In this document: piece by piece, positions 30,920 through 36,689 of the stretch
Layout of the letters: each line of letters begins with the position of its first letter
How positions within the stretch are numbered: the stretch's first letter is position 1
Virus record (IMG/VR): IMGVR_UViG_3300009163_000072
Coordinates: 1-41,363 of that record
Source: a virus
DNA length: 41,363 nt
Strand: one strand, 5' to 3'
Translations under genes and position numbers: made by a program
Notes under the pieces: generated by a model
Databases searched by the model: none
Told to the model about the DNA's origin: nothing
Seen by the model: the letters and a program-made list of their open reading frames with translations, nothing else

Positions 30920-31141
30920 ATGACACCCAAGGAAAAGGCAAAGGAACTAGTCGACAAGTATTGGATCTATCTACGAGCAGGACTGCTTTACGATGAGGAG
31001 GCAAAAGACGATGCAAAGCATTGCGCAACAATAGCCGCAAAAGAAATGCTAGAGGAGATCAAGGAGCATAAGTATGATGACAGCTCCGCTATTAGAATCA
31101 TATACTGGTTTAAGGTAATTAACGAAATAGAGAAGCTATGA
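30920..31141 (+). CDS. Unknown 73-aa protein
   Basis: Starts MTPKEKAKELVDKYWIYLRA; acidic/basic helical segments (DDAKHCATIAAKEMLEEIKE) and a C-terminal IIYWFKVINEIEKL. Starts 2 nt after the previous stop and overlaps the next gene by 4 nt. Proteins of the form MTPKEKAKELVDKY are common in phage accessory regions; the function is unknown. Confidence 0.6.
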   Translation: MTPKEKAKELVDKYWIYLRAGLLYDEEAKDDAKHCATIAAKEMLEEIKEHKYDDSSAIRIIYWFKVINEIEKL

Positions 31142-31380
31142 GCAGAGTAACAATAGAATTTGACCGGATAGAAGATGCAGATGATATTCGTTTAGCCTTA
31201 GACGGATGGAAATACAAAGCGTTCATCTGGGACCTCGACCAGAAACTCCGCAGCGTGCATAAACACGGAGCCGCCCTCCAAGGATCAGGAGAGGCAACAG
31301 AAGAAGAAATGGACGTATGCTACAGGTTACGAGAGTACATCCGCCAGGAACTACAGGACAGTAACTTGACAATAGAATGA
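31138..31380 (+). CDS. Unknown 80-aa protein
   Basis: Starts MSRVTIEFDRIEDADDIRLA, with a helix LDGWKYKAFIWDLDQKLRSV and a C-terminal LREYIRQELQDSNLTIE. Overlaps the previous stop by 4 nt (ATGA). Last of four genes before the operator/promoter at 31405. No family. Confidence 0.55.
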   Translation: MSRVTIEFDRIEDADDIRLALDGWKYKAFIWDLDQKLRSVHKHGAALQGSGEATEEEMDVCYRLREYIRQELQDSNLTIE

Positions 31381-31404
31381 TTGGTTTTTGGTTATGGGCA
31401 GATT

Positions 31405-31454
31405 AATACGTATAAGTACGTATTGCAATAATTCCAAAAATGTTAATATATTTG
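31405..31454 (+). promoter_or_regulatory. Palindromic operator and promoter
   Basis: AATACGTA (31405-31412) and TACGTATT (31417-31424) form a perfect 8-bp inverted repeat with a 4-nt spacer. TTG at 31423-31425 and TATATTTG at 31447-31454 are 21 nt apart and make the promoter, so the palindrome overlaps the -33 half. It is probably a repressor site for the 126-aa gene message. Confidence 0.6.
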
Positions 31455-31488
31455 CAAAACACACAATAACTAAATTAAAAAATAATTT

Positions 31489-31869
31489 ATGAAAACAAAA
31501 AGAACGGTGTTCATCTACAACACCAAAGAAACAACAGAGCAAGAAGCTAAGTACATTGTTGACATTCTGAACTGTGATGACTCAATGCTATGGGATAAAT
31601 CAGACCATGACAGAGTAGAAGTATTTGAAGTACCAGTTGAATCAACTACAACTCAAGAAACATTTGAAGAATTTTTAGAAAGAGAAGGCTACGATGAAGG
31701 TAGAACCCAAGAGATATGGGCAGACGGTGCTAGAATAGGTGCTGAATGGCAAGCCAAACAAATGTATAGTAAGGATGAATTAGCAGATTTAATAGACGCT
31801 ACTTTTCAAGGTAGACAAGATGTTGCAGATTTATTTTCTGAATTGTTAAAAAACCTAAAAACTAAATAA
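31489..31869 (+). CDS. Unknown acidic 126-aa protein
   Basis: Starts MKTKRTVFIYNTKETTEQEA, then KYIVDILNCDDSMLWDKSDH and ESTTTQETFEEFLEREGYDE, with a final helix (DLIDATFQGRQDVADLFSEL). Acidic and Thr/Glu-rich. Promoter 35 nt upstream with a palindromic site. It precedes the 81-aa gene by 2 nt. No family is recognised. Confidence 0.6.
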   Translation: MKTKRTVFIYNTKETTEQEAKYIVDILNCDDSMLWDKSDHDRVEVFEVPVESTTTQETFEEFLEREGYDEGRTQEIWADGARIGAEWQAKQMYSKDELADLIDATFQGRQDVADLFSELLKNLKTK

Positions 31870-31871
31870 CT

Positions 31872-32117
31872 ATGGAAAAGAAACAAACTGCGGTTGAATG
31901 GTATGCAAATGCCTCACACGAATTAATTGTAAAAAAGAACAACGGTGAAATAACTAACACTGACTTTCTCATGTTGCATCATAACTTGTTTTATGAAGCA
32001 CAAAAAATGGAGAAGGAACAGACTATAAGTGCTGTAAAATATGGCTGCTCAGATTGGGGAAGTGCTAAAGATGCTGAACAATACTACAACGAAACTTATG
32101 GAGGTCAAGATGAATGA
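31872..32117 (+). CDS. Unknown 81-aa protein
   Basis: Starts MEKKQTAVEWYANASHELIV, followed by NNGEITNTDFLMLHHNLFYE and a C-terminal EQYYNETYGGQDE. It overlaps the next gene by 8 nt. Small phage proteins that open KQTAVEWY are frequent in Bacteroidota phages; the function is unknown. Confidence 0.55.
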   Translation: MEKKQTAVEWYANASHELIVKKNNGEITNTDFLMLHHNLFYEAQKMEKEQTISAVKYGCSDWGSAKDAEQYYNETYGGQDE

Positions 32118-32307
32118 TATATGCAAGTGTAGGGGGACAGATTGTCCCCACAAAGAAAAGTGCTATAGGTTTACAGCACCGGCTGATGAATATGGTCAAG
32201 CCTATTTTGTAACCCCTCCAATCAAGGCAGACGGAACCTGCGATTTATTCTGGGGAAAGACACAAACAGACATCCTAACACAACTAAAGGAGATCGTCAA
32301 GCCGTGA
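32110..32307 (+). CDS. Small cysteine-rich protein, 65 aa
   Basis: The start at 32110 is preferred over a frame from 32041. MNDICKCRGTDCPHKEKCYR gives a cysteine cluster (C5, C7, C12, C18) followed by FTAPADEYGQAYFVTPPIKA and a later GTCDLFWG. The cluster may bind metal. Phage proteins with a CxxxxCPxxxxCYR start are common; the function is unknown. Confidence 0.55.
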   Translation: MNDICKCRGTDCPHKEKCYRFTAPADEYGQAYFVTPPIKADGTCDLFWGKTQTDILTQLKEIVKP

Positions 32308-32404
32308 TGAATTGTCACACTTTGGTTTGACAAAATTTCGAATGCCTGAAATAATATAAGTTTACTTTTTGTGACAAAAACATAGGTATAATTGTTACGA
32401 GCAT

Positions 32405-32478
32405 ATCACATTATATTGTGATTATATTTGTTTTCCTGTATGATATTTCATACCTTTGTATTATATTTAATACATTTG
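32405..32478 (+). promoter_or_regulatory. Operator-promoter region of the GIY-YIG/XRE gene
   Basis: ATCACA (32405-32410) and TGTGAT (32417-32422) are a 6-bp inverted repeat. Three TAnnTTTG elements follow: TATATTTG (32423-32430), TACCTTTG (32451-32458) and TACATTTG (32471-32478). The last two are in two tandem 20-bp repeats, TATGATATTTCATACCTTTG (32439-32458) and TATTATATTTAATACATTTG (32459-32478), with 17 of 20 identical, each starting with a small palindrome. The encoded HTH protein likely binds here. Confidence 0.65.
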
Positions 32479-32481
32479 ATA

Positions 32482-33048
32482 ATGAAGAACATAATCTACG
32501 GACTGCGAGATCCAAGAAACGATGTCTACCAGTACATAGGTAAAAGCACAGTAGGCGAACAAAGGCCTATAAAGCATTTAACCAACTCACATTCTCCTTA
32601 CGTTAATGAATGGGTTAAAAAACTAGAAGAGAATTGGTTGTATCCAAAAATAGATATCATAGAGGAAGTTGAGGACCTTGATAATTTAGCAATTAGAGAA
32701 AAGTACTGGATAGCATACTACCATGACATTAACCCTAATCTTTTAAATATACAACTGCTTCCTGATAAATTAATTGAAACAAGGTCAGATCAAGATGGTA
32801 AAGACTTTGAGGAGCTTTTAAGAATTATACATAACCTACCATCTATACTAAAAAAAGAAAGAGCATGTAGGGGATTGAGTCAAAAAGAACTTTCTGAACT
32901 GATGGGTGTAACAAGGTGTACTGTATCGATACTAGAAAATGGAGGTAATCCAACTTTATCGGTTATCCAAAAATGCATATTATCACTTAAAGGTGTAGAT
33001 CTCAAAACAAAAATAATTAGAAGGCAATCAGAAAAAATTGCAACGTAA
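32482..33048 (+). CDS. GIY-YIG nuclease fused to an XRE helix-turn-helix, 188 aa
   Basis: Start at 32482, 3 nt after the tandem repeats. Residues 1-95 show a GIY-YIG-like fold: IIYGLRDPRNDVYQYIGKST, RPIKHL, EVEDLDNLAIREKYWIAYYH. Residues 120-185 are an XRE/Cro-type helix-turn-helix: KKERACRGLSQKELSELMGV, TRCTVSILENGGNPTLSV. Nuclease and repressor in one chain is unusual; a self-regulated nuclease module (homing-like or defence/anti-defence) is a possible reading. The R and E residues in HLTNS and AIREKYW match conserved sites in part. Activity is not shown. Confidence 0.7.
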   Translation: MKNIIYGLRDPRNDVYQYIGKSTVGEQRPIKHLTNSHSPYVNEWVKKLEENWLYPKIDIIEEVEDLDNLAIREKYWIAYYHDINPNLLNIQLLPDKLIETRSDQDGKDFEELLRIIHNLPSILKKERACRGLSQKELSELMGVTRCTVSILENGGNPTLSVIQKCILSLKGVDLKTKIIRRQSEKIAT

Positions 33049-33053
33049 TACAT

Positions 33054-33097
33054 TTTAATATGCAATACCTTACCCCATAGGCATTCTGCATATTAAA
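33054..33097. repeat. Perfect 11-bp inverted repeat
   Basis: TTTAATATGCA (33054-33064) and TGCATATTAAA (33087-33097) are perfect complements around a 22-nt loop, starting 6 nt after the GIY-YIG/XRE stop. There is no T run, so it is not a standard terminator. It may be an operator or an RNA stability element. Confidence 0.6.
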
Positions 33098-33623
33098 CCA
33101 TACTTTAATGTGGTTTTGTTAAAAGAACAAACCTCTCCCTTATAAGAAACAAAGCCGCCTAATTTTATCTTTCTAATGACATCTTATGAGTTAGATGTTA
33201 TAAACCACACCTGTCCGATATAAACGGACAACCAACAATAGACAGTAAACCTCATGCACTGGCAAATGTTTGATCGTGGAAAATAATCCCCAGAATAGGC
33301 CGTATAGTGGAAAATAATCAATAAAGCATACACCTTTATCAATCATAGTGGAAAAATCAGGATGAACCTGACCAGAGTGATACAAAGGGATCGATTCCCA
33401 CCCCTTGAGAATACCAGGAGCATTCAATAAATTACGAACGCACTGCATCCGTATTTGGGAAAAGCAGGCGCAGAATGCCAAACTCCGTAACAAAAACACG
33501 CCAAACTCGGAAGTCCTCCGAATTACCTGCATGAATTTTACCAAAAACCTAATGTCAAGTTTTCCGCACCATTTGGTTGACTCCATCAAGATGGTTAGTA
33601 GATGTAACCAACTCAATTATTTT
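33098..33623. other. Stretch without a convincing gene
   Basis: Between the GIY-YIG/XRE gene and the promoter at 33624 no convincing gene is seen. A 141-codon minus frame at 33191-33616 has hydrophobic, cysteine-rich composition and no promoter, and the plus strand is rich in A and C. Apart from the repeats listed, I see no further structure. Confidence 0.45.
33212..33358. repeat. Inverted repeat and three iteron-like repeats
   Basis: TGTCCG (33212-33217) and CGGACA (33225-33230) are an inverted repeat with a 7-nt spacer. GTGGAAAATAATC occurs at 33276-33288 and 33307-33319, and a shortened form GTGGAAAAATC at 33348-33358, all on the plus strand. Irregular spacing (31 and 41 nt) argues against a CRISPR. 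Such repeats can be replication iterons or regulator sites. Confidence 0.5.
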
Positions 33624-33654
33624 TTTGCGTAATCAACCAAGCTTTGTATATTTG
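33624..33654 (+). promoter_or_regulatory. Promoter of the basic 162-aa gene
   Basis: TTTG (33624-33627) and TATATTTG (33647-33654) are 19 nt apart. Transcription would start near 33661, leaving a short leader before the ATG at 33681. Confidence 0.65.
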
Positions 33655-33680
33655 TGTATTATTAATAAAAAAAAGAAATC

Positions 33681-34169
33681 ATGCCTAAAATTAAAATCAC
33701 ACGGTACAAAGGAGCTAGCGATACTGGTACCGGTAAAACAAAAAACATCCAAGTTACAGTAGGTAACAAAAAGGGATCGGCAACTCTCACTCGCTCAGTA
33801 ACTAAGGACGGTGGCAAAAAGACCACAGAGCGTAGCGTAGTTAGAAACCTCCGCCAAGGAAGCGATGTAAAGAAAACCAAAGAGAACGGTGTTAAAACTA
33901 AGACATACCGTACCATGGTTGACCGTGATGGTGGAAAGACCTACGAAGGAACAGACAGAAAGATGTTCAAAGGAGCTAACAAGCTTAACAAGGTGATCGA
34001 GAAGAGAGGACGTGCAGCTGATCTTCAAAAGCAGAAAATGGATGCTTTTAAAAACTATAAGCCGACAAAATTAGGTTCTAGTGAGCCTTCAATGAGAGAT
34101 ATAGCTCCAATGGAAGATATTCGTCAGACTGTTGAATCAAGAAGATCTTCACAAAAGAGAAGATCATAA
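33681..34169 (+). CDS. Lysine-rich basic protein, 162 aa
   Basis: Starts MPKIKITRYKGASDTGTGKT and is rich in Lys, Thr, Gly and Arg, with beta-like repeats (KNIQVTVGNKKGSATLTRSV; KTKTYRTMVDRDGGKTYEGT) and a helical, basic C-terminus (GANKLNKVIEKRGRAADLQK). It ends SRRSSQKRRS. Shares the MPxIxxxK-like start, KTKT blocks and ANKLxK segment with the 149-aa protein at 29125-29574, so they may be distant paralogues. The gene has its own promoter and terminator. A DNA- or RNA-binding role is likely from charge. Confidence 0.65.
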   Translation: MPKIKITRYKGASDTGTGKTKNIQVTVGNKKGSATLTRSVTKDGGKKTTERSVVRNLRQGSDVKKTKENGVKTKTYRTMVDRDGGKTYEGTDRKMFKGANKLNKVIEKRGRAADLQKQKMDAFKNYKPTKLGSSEPSMRDIAPMEDIRQTVESRRSSQKRRS

Positions 34170-34187
34170 TACAAAATATTAAACTAA

Positions 34188-34220
34188 AAAAAAAGGAGCC
34201 TTGGAAACAGGGCTTTTTTT
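34188..34220 (+). terminator. Intrinsic terminator of the 162-aa gene
   Basis: An A run (34186-34194) precedes AGCC (34197-34200), a 10-nt loop, and GGCT (34211-34214) followed by TTTTTT. Short stem, but A run and T run can extend it. It ends the message of the basic protein. Confidence 0.7.
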
Positions 34221-34333
34221 ATGCCCAAATGGTTAGTACCACTACCCAAATACCCCTAAAAATTTTTTTTCAGCCATGTCCCACGCCTACAGATCCACAT
34301 TCCCTAAGAACTCAATTTTACGAAACCACCCCC

Positions 34334-34522
34334 CTACCCCAGAACCACATTAATCCGGTAACCCAAGTGGGACAGCATGGAACACATATCCCCAAAGGAC
34401 ACGTCAATGGATCCTCGCTCAACACGACTCAACCAGGCACCACTCTTCCCCACAACACCAGCCAGCGAACATAAGCTCATACCATGCAACTTACGTAAAC
34501 GTCTCAAATCATCCGTCAACAT
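34334..34522 (-). CDS. Small XRE/Cro-type regulator, 62 aa
   Basis: Starts MLTDDLRRLRKLHGMSLCSL and continues AGVVGKSGAWLSRVERGSID, VSFGDMCSMLSHLGYRINVVLG, a complete helix-turn-helix domain of the XRE family with nothing added. It is the second gene of a minus-strand message behind the 85-aa gene (1 nt apart). Possibly controls its own message or early genes nearby. Surrounding DNA is G-rich on this strand, unlike the rest. Confidence 0.7.
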   Translation of the reverse strand: MLTDDLRRLRKLHGMSLCSLAGVVGKSGAWLSRVERGSIDVSFGDMCSMLSHLGYRINVVLG

Positions 34523-34523
34523 A

Positions 34524-34781
34524 TCAGAATAACTTTAATTGGACCATACTCTTAACACCATCCATAATAGGCTGAACATTGGGATCGATAATATCAGCAA
34601 ACTCTATCTCACAGAAAGTTCCACAGTCTGGAACAATAGGCGGATCATGTCTACCCTCACCCTCAGTCATCTCATCCAAGAAACGCCCACTAATACACGA
34701 ATGACCAACCTCCCTCTCCAGCACAGCCATACGACAAGCCACAGCCGAAGTAACACCACAACTAAACCATCCAATGTACAT
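34524..34781 (-). CDS. Internally deleted PAPS-reductase-like protein, 85 aa
   Basis: The start is the ATG at 34781 (MYIGWFSCGVTSAVACRMAV). The first ~17 residues are the PP-loop signature (FSCGVTSAVA) of the PAPS reductase/adenine nucleotide alpha-hydrolase family. The next residues (LEREVGHSCISGRFLDEMTE, GEGRHDPPIVPDCGTFCEIE) resemble the C-terminal end of full-length phage members, which have F-x-DEL/M, GRH and C-x(3)-C near the end. Full proteins are some 250 residues or more, so the middle appears to be missing in frame. The protein may be a remnant. It has its own TATATTTG promoter. Family by eye. Confidence 0.55.
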   Translation of the reverse strand: MYIGWFSCGVTSAVACRMAVLEREVGHSCISGRFLDEMTEGEGRHDPPIVPDCGTFCEIEFADIIDPNVQPIMDGVKSMVQLKLF

Positions 34782-34812
34782 AATTCTATATTTTATTTTA
34801 TAATGTGTTCCG

Positions 34813-34820
34813 CAAATATA
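34813..34820 (-). promoter_or_regulatory. TAnnTTTG promoter of the minus pair
   Basis: On the minus strand TATATTTG fits TAnnTTTG, 31 nt upstream of the ATG at 34781. TTTG occurs 24 nt further upstream, slightly longer than usual. Confidence 0.55.
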
Positions 34821-34849
34821 CACCTTTTTTTACGTCACAGTTAACAAAA

Positions 34850-35759
34850 CACGGGAAAAGTTTTACTCAGAGGTAAATAAATACCACAAAAAGGGAATCA
34901 AGGGAGAACCAGATTCAAAAGGGGATGTACACGGGATGTTTAGGGAAGGGGGTTTCCCTACCACATGGCCACCCCCTCCCGCTCAGGGAATCCGCTCGTT
35001 GCGAACCCACCCCCCGTCTTCGGTCAAGCACCCCAAGAGGAAAGCCTCGAAGCTTCTGCATCGCCCGTCAGCACTGAGAATAAGCCAAGGTCAAGCACGT
35101 CTCTCTCTCTACATCTGATTGCTACACGCCTCGTCATCCGTGCTGTTCAGCGTGTCACCACCTCGGCAAAGCATGACCGCGATACGTGACCATGAACGTA
35201 ATGTATTCACCTCTCCTATATGCATGTATCACCTCATGTACTAACGTCTCACATAAGGCCTGAATGAAAGCCATAACATAACGTCTCATTCATGCCACGA
35301 ATCAACATTCAACCTCGGCATAAAATAACCCTCGAAACATTGCCATAAATTCACACAACATTGCACCAACATTTCACCTCACATCATCGGCACATTTCAA
35401 TACACATATTGCCATGAATGAATACACACAAACACAAACCAAAAACGTCAGCATGTCAGCACGAAACATCATAAACAGGCACAACAAAACCGCAATCGCC
35501 AGTCTTTTTTGACCTCCTGAACCATTCGCCAATCCTACATTTTTTCTTTATGTATTACCTGTAACCCTTACCATTGCTACGTTTCTCTTTTCGTGCGTAT
35601 TTTTTGCCATTTTATATGTTTCTCTATCGCTTCTGTATTGCCTGTATTCATTGGTTTCTTTTGAATGAGGTGTTGAATCTATTGGTCTGTAGGACGAAAA
35701 TGAAAATAGTGGGTGCATAAAATGCGGGTTACAGAGCATGTTTTGAAAATAGTTTAAAA
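34850..35759. other. Strand-asymmetric region without a convincing gene
   Basis: About 0.9 kb with no convincing intact gene. From 34930 to 35190 it is GC-rich, with an inverted repeat AGGGAA/TTTCCCT at the left. From 35190 to 35560 the plus strand is poor in G and has many short words in common (ACATTGCC, AACGTCTCA, CCTCGGCA). Frames of 60-85 codons on both strands lack promoter or known features. One minus frame has a metalloprotease-like HEVIH. It may be a replication or packaging region, or degraded genes. Confidence 0.45.
35155..35289 (-). pseudogene. Possible fragment of a SprT/Spartan-like metalloprotease, 44 codons
   Basis: A minus frame from ATG 35289 to TGA 35155 encodes MRRYVMAFIQALCETLVHEV and IHAYRRGEYITFMVTYRGHA, ending LPRW. 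ETLVHEVIHAY has the HExxH zinc motif in the setting seen in SprT-like proteases, and a later GH lies where a third ligand is expected. The frame is preceded by a stop, too short for the family and without promoter, so it may be a remnant or chance. Confidence 0.25.
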
Positions 35760-35767
35760 TATATTTG
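35760..35767 (+). promoter_or_regulatory. Promoter of the small-protein/ribozyme operon
   Basis: TATATTTG on the plus strand. A TTTG at 35742-35745 is closer (14 nt) than usual. It is the only good -7 element between 34.9 and 36.1 kb on this strand, and the next terminator is at 40744, so it should drive about 5 kb of small genes with a long leader. Confidence 0.5.
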
Positions 35768-35813
35768 GAATGACGTTTACAATGGTTGTAGGTTTGCTCC
35801 ATCATTCAACGGA

Positions 35814-35924
35814 ATGGAAACAACGAAAGCTTACTTACTGATTACTGCCCGTACTGATGAGATATCAGATATACACATGAGTGTTCTTCGAATAGAGGTA
35901 GTTGAGGAGAGAGAGTCTAGTTAG
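35814..35924 (+). CDS. Possible leader gene, 36 aa
   Basis: ATG at 35814 gives METTKAYLLITARTDEISDI, HMSVLRIEVVEERESS. It starts about 40 nt after the expected transcript start and precedes the antitermination-like region. Acidic end like the later small proteins. It may be a true small gene or a leader peptide; length makes it uncertain. Confidence 0.4.
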   Translation: METTKAYLLITARTDEISDIHMSVLRIEVVEERESS

Positions 35925-36010
35925 ATAGAGTTAGTACTCACCTATACTACAGCCGTCAAAGGTAACTAACTGAGCAAGGGACGTTACACGGAGAGAGTAC
36001 TAGTCACACA

Positions 36011-36043
36011 GGTCGGACTTAAAAGACCAAAGTTCTTTGACAT
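36011..36043 (+). promoter_or_regulatory. boxB/boxA-like antitermination signal
   Basis: GGTC (36011-36014) and GACC (36025-36028) form a small hairpin, followed two bases later by AGTTCTTTGACAT (36031-36043). This matches 11 of 12 positions of the bacterial boxA consensus TGYTCTTTRANA. Hairpin before boxA is the order used in rRNA leaders. NusB and S10 of the host could bind and let polymerase pass the many hairpins downstream. Function is inferred. Confidence 0.5.
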
Positions 36044-36056
36044 ATCGGTAACACAC

Positions 36057-36118
36057 TGAAACGCTTGGAGAGACCTGCTCGTGAGAGAGGTTGTAGGGTT
36101 CGAGTCCCTACGTTTCGC
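36057..36118 (+). ncRNA. 61-nt tRNA-like element without D and anticodon arms
   Basis: A 7-bp acceptor-like stem TGAAACG/CGTTTCG (36057-36063, 36111-36117), with one U-G end pair, stacks directly on a perfect T arm: TAGGG, loop TTCGAGT, CCCTA (36094-36110). In place of D and anticodon arms there is one hairpin ACCT-G-CTC, GTGA, GAG-AGGT (36073-36091). Base 36118 would be the discriminator. The acceptor/T minihelix is what RNase P and RNase Z recognise, so it is a likely processing signal. Cutting after 36118 would leave 22 nt before the ATG at 36141. It is not a decoding tRNA. Confidence 0.6.
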
Positions 36119-36140
36119 TAACCAATAAATACACACAACT

Positions 36141-36329
36141 ATGTTTACTAGAACAATCAACGCACAAGACCTTGCCTCTGAATTAGCTTCCTTACACCTT
36201 GAGAGAGAGTATAAAGAGAAGATGCAAATTTGGGAGGAGGACGGTAAGTATTACACCGAGGAGGCTAACGAACTATTCCACATACTTTACATGGACTATT
36301 TCAATGAAATAGAAAAAAAGGTAGTGTAA
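36141..36329 (+). CDS. Small acidic protein, 62 aa (paralogue of 39093-39293)
   Basis: Starts MFTRTINAQDLASELASLHL, then EREYKEKMQIWEEDGKYYTE and EANELFHILYMDYFNEIEKK. The 66-aa protein at 39093-39293 repeats the same layout (ELASELASxHxER, QIWEE, YTEEAxxxFxxLYxxY), so they arose by duplication. First full gene after the tRNA-like element; its stop TAA (36327-36329) touches the first hammerhead. No family is recognised; acidic and helical. Confidence 0.65.
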   Translation: MFTRTINAQDLASELASLHLEREYKEKMQIWEEDGKYYTEEANELFHILYMDYFNEIEKKVV

Positions 36330-36381
36330 GGTTTACTGAAGAGAGTTGAGTACTCGAAACGGGGTTCGCCCCGTCTAAACC
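36330..36381 (+). ncRNA. Hammerhead ribozyme 1 (type I)
   Basis: Stem I GGTTTA/TAAACC (36330-36335, 36376-36381), core CTGAAGA (36336-36342), stem II GAGT-TGAGT-ACTC (36343-36355), GAAA (36356-36359), stem III CGGGG-TTCG-CCCCG (36360-36373), then TC. All conserved hammerhead bases are present, with A at the free position 7. The cleavage site is predicted after C36375 in GUC. Stem I is the open stem, so it is type I. It begins one base after the stop of the 62-aa gene, and the next ATG is 23 nt past the cut. Confidence 0.9.
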
Positions 36382-36398
36382 AATTAATAATTAATGCC

Positions 36399-36689
36399 AT
36401 GAGCAAAAATGAAATGCATGACGGAATTGAGAACTTCATCAACTATTACACCTCTGATGAAGAGACAGCAGTAAGGATGTTTGAAACCCTTAAGGACTAC
36501 ATGGACGAGGTGTACCAAGAGCCACAAGAGGTTATGGTCTTCACCTTCGATGTACGAAAGGGACAGGATATCTTTTGGAAGAAGGCTGTGGGAGATATGT
36601 CTCCGACAAGCGAGTACATTCCTATCGAAGAGCTACACCTTTGGGTGAATAAGTACAGGAACTTCGGATGGGAGGTAAAAGTTAACTGA
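36399..36689 (+). CDS. Acidic small protein, 96 aa
   Basis: Starts MSKNEMHDGIENFINYYTSD, continues ETAVRMFETLKDYMDEVYQE and FTFDVRKGQDIFWKKAVGDM. Acidic, with many aromatic residues and a C-terminal LHLWVNKYRNFGWEVKVN. It lies between hammerheads 1 and 2; the TGA stop (36687-36689) is part of the second hammerhead core. No family is recognised. Confidence 0.6.
   Translation: MSKNEMHDGIENFINYYTSDEETAVRMFETLKDYMDEVYQEPQEVMVFTFDVRKGQDIFWKKAVGDMSPTSEYIPIEELHLWVNKYRNFGWEVKVN

Noticed and set aside
33276-33358. Repeats as a CRISPR array
   Set aside because: Repeats are only 11-13 bp, spacing is irregular, three copies only, and no cas genes.
33191-33616. Minus-strand frame of 141 codons
   Set aside because: Hydrophobic, Cys-rich composition as expected from the reverse of A/C-rich DNA; no promoter or family, and it crosses the repeats.
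34936-35189. Two overlapping plus-strand frames of 60 and 74 codons
   Set aside because: Pro/Ser/Arg-rich translation of GC-rich DNA in two frames at once, no start context and no family.
35548-35805. Minus-strand frame of 85 codons
   Set aside because: No promoter or recognisable motif; composition fits random translation and it faces the operon promoter region.
35854-35860. CTGATGA words at 35854 and 36454 as further hammerheads
   Set aside because: No GAAA, stem III or GUC at the right place; 36454 lies in a coding region.
36057-36118. A complete decoding tRNA
   Set aside because: Only about 30 nt lie between acceptor and T arms; there is no D arm and no 7-nt anticodon loop.
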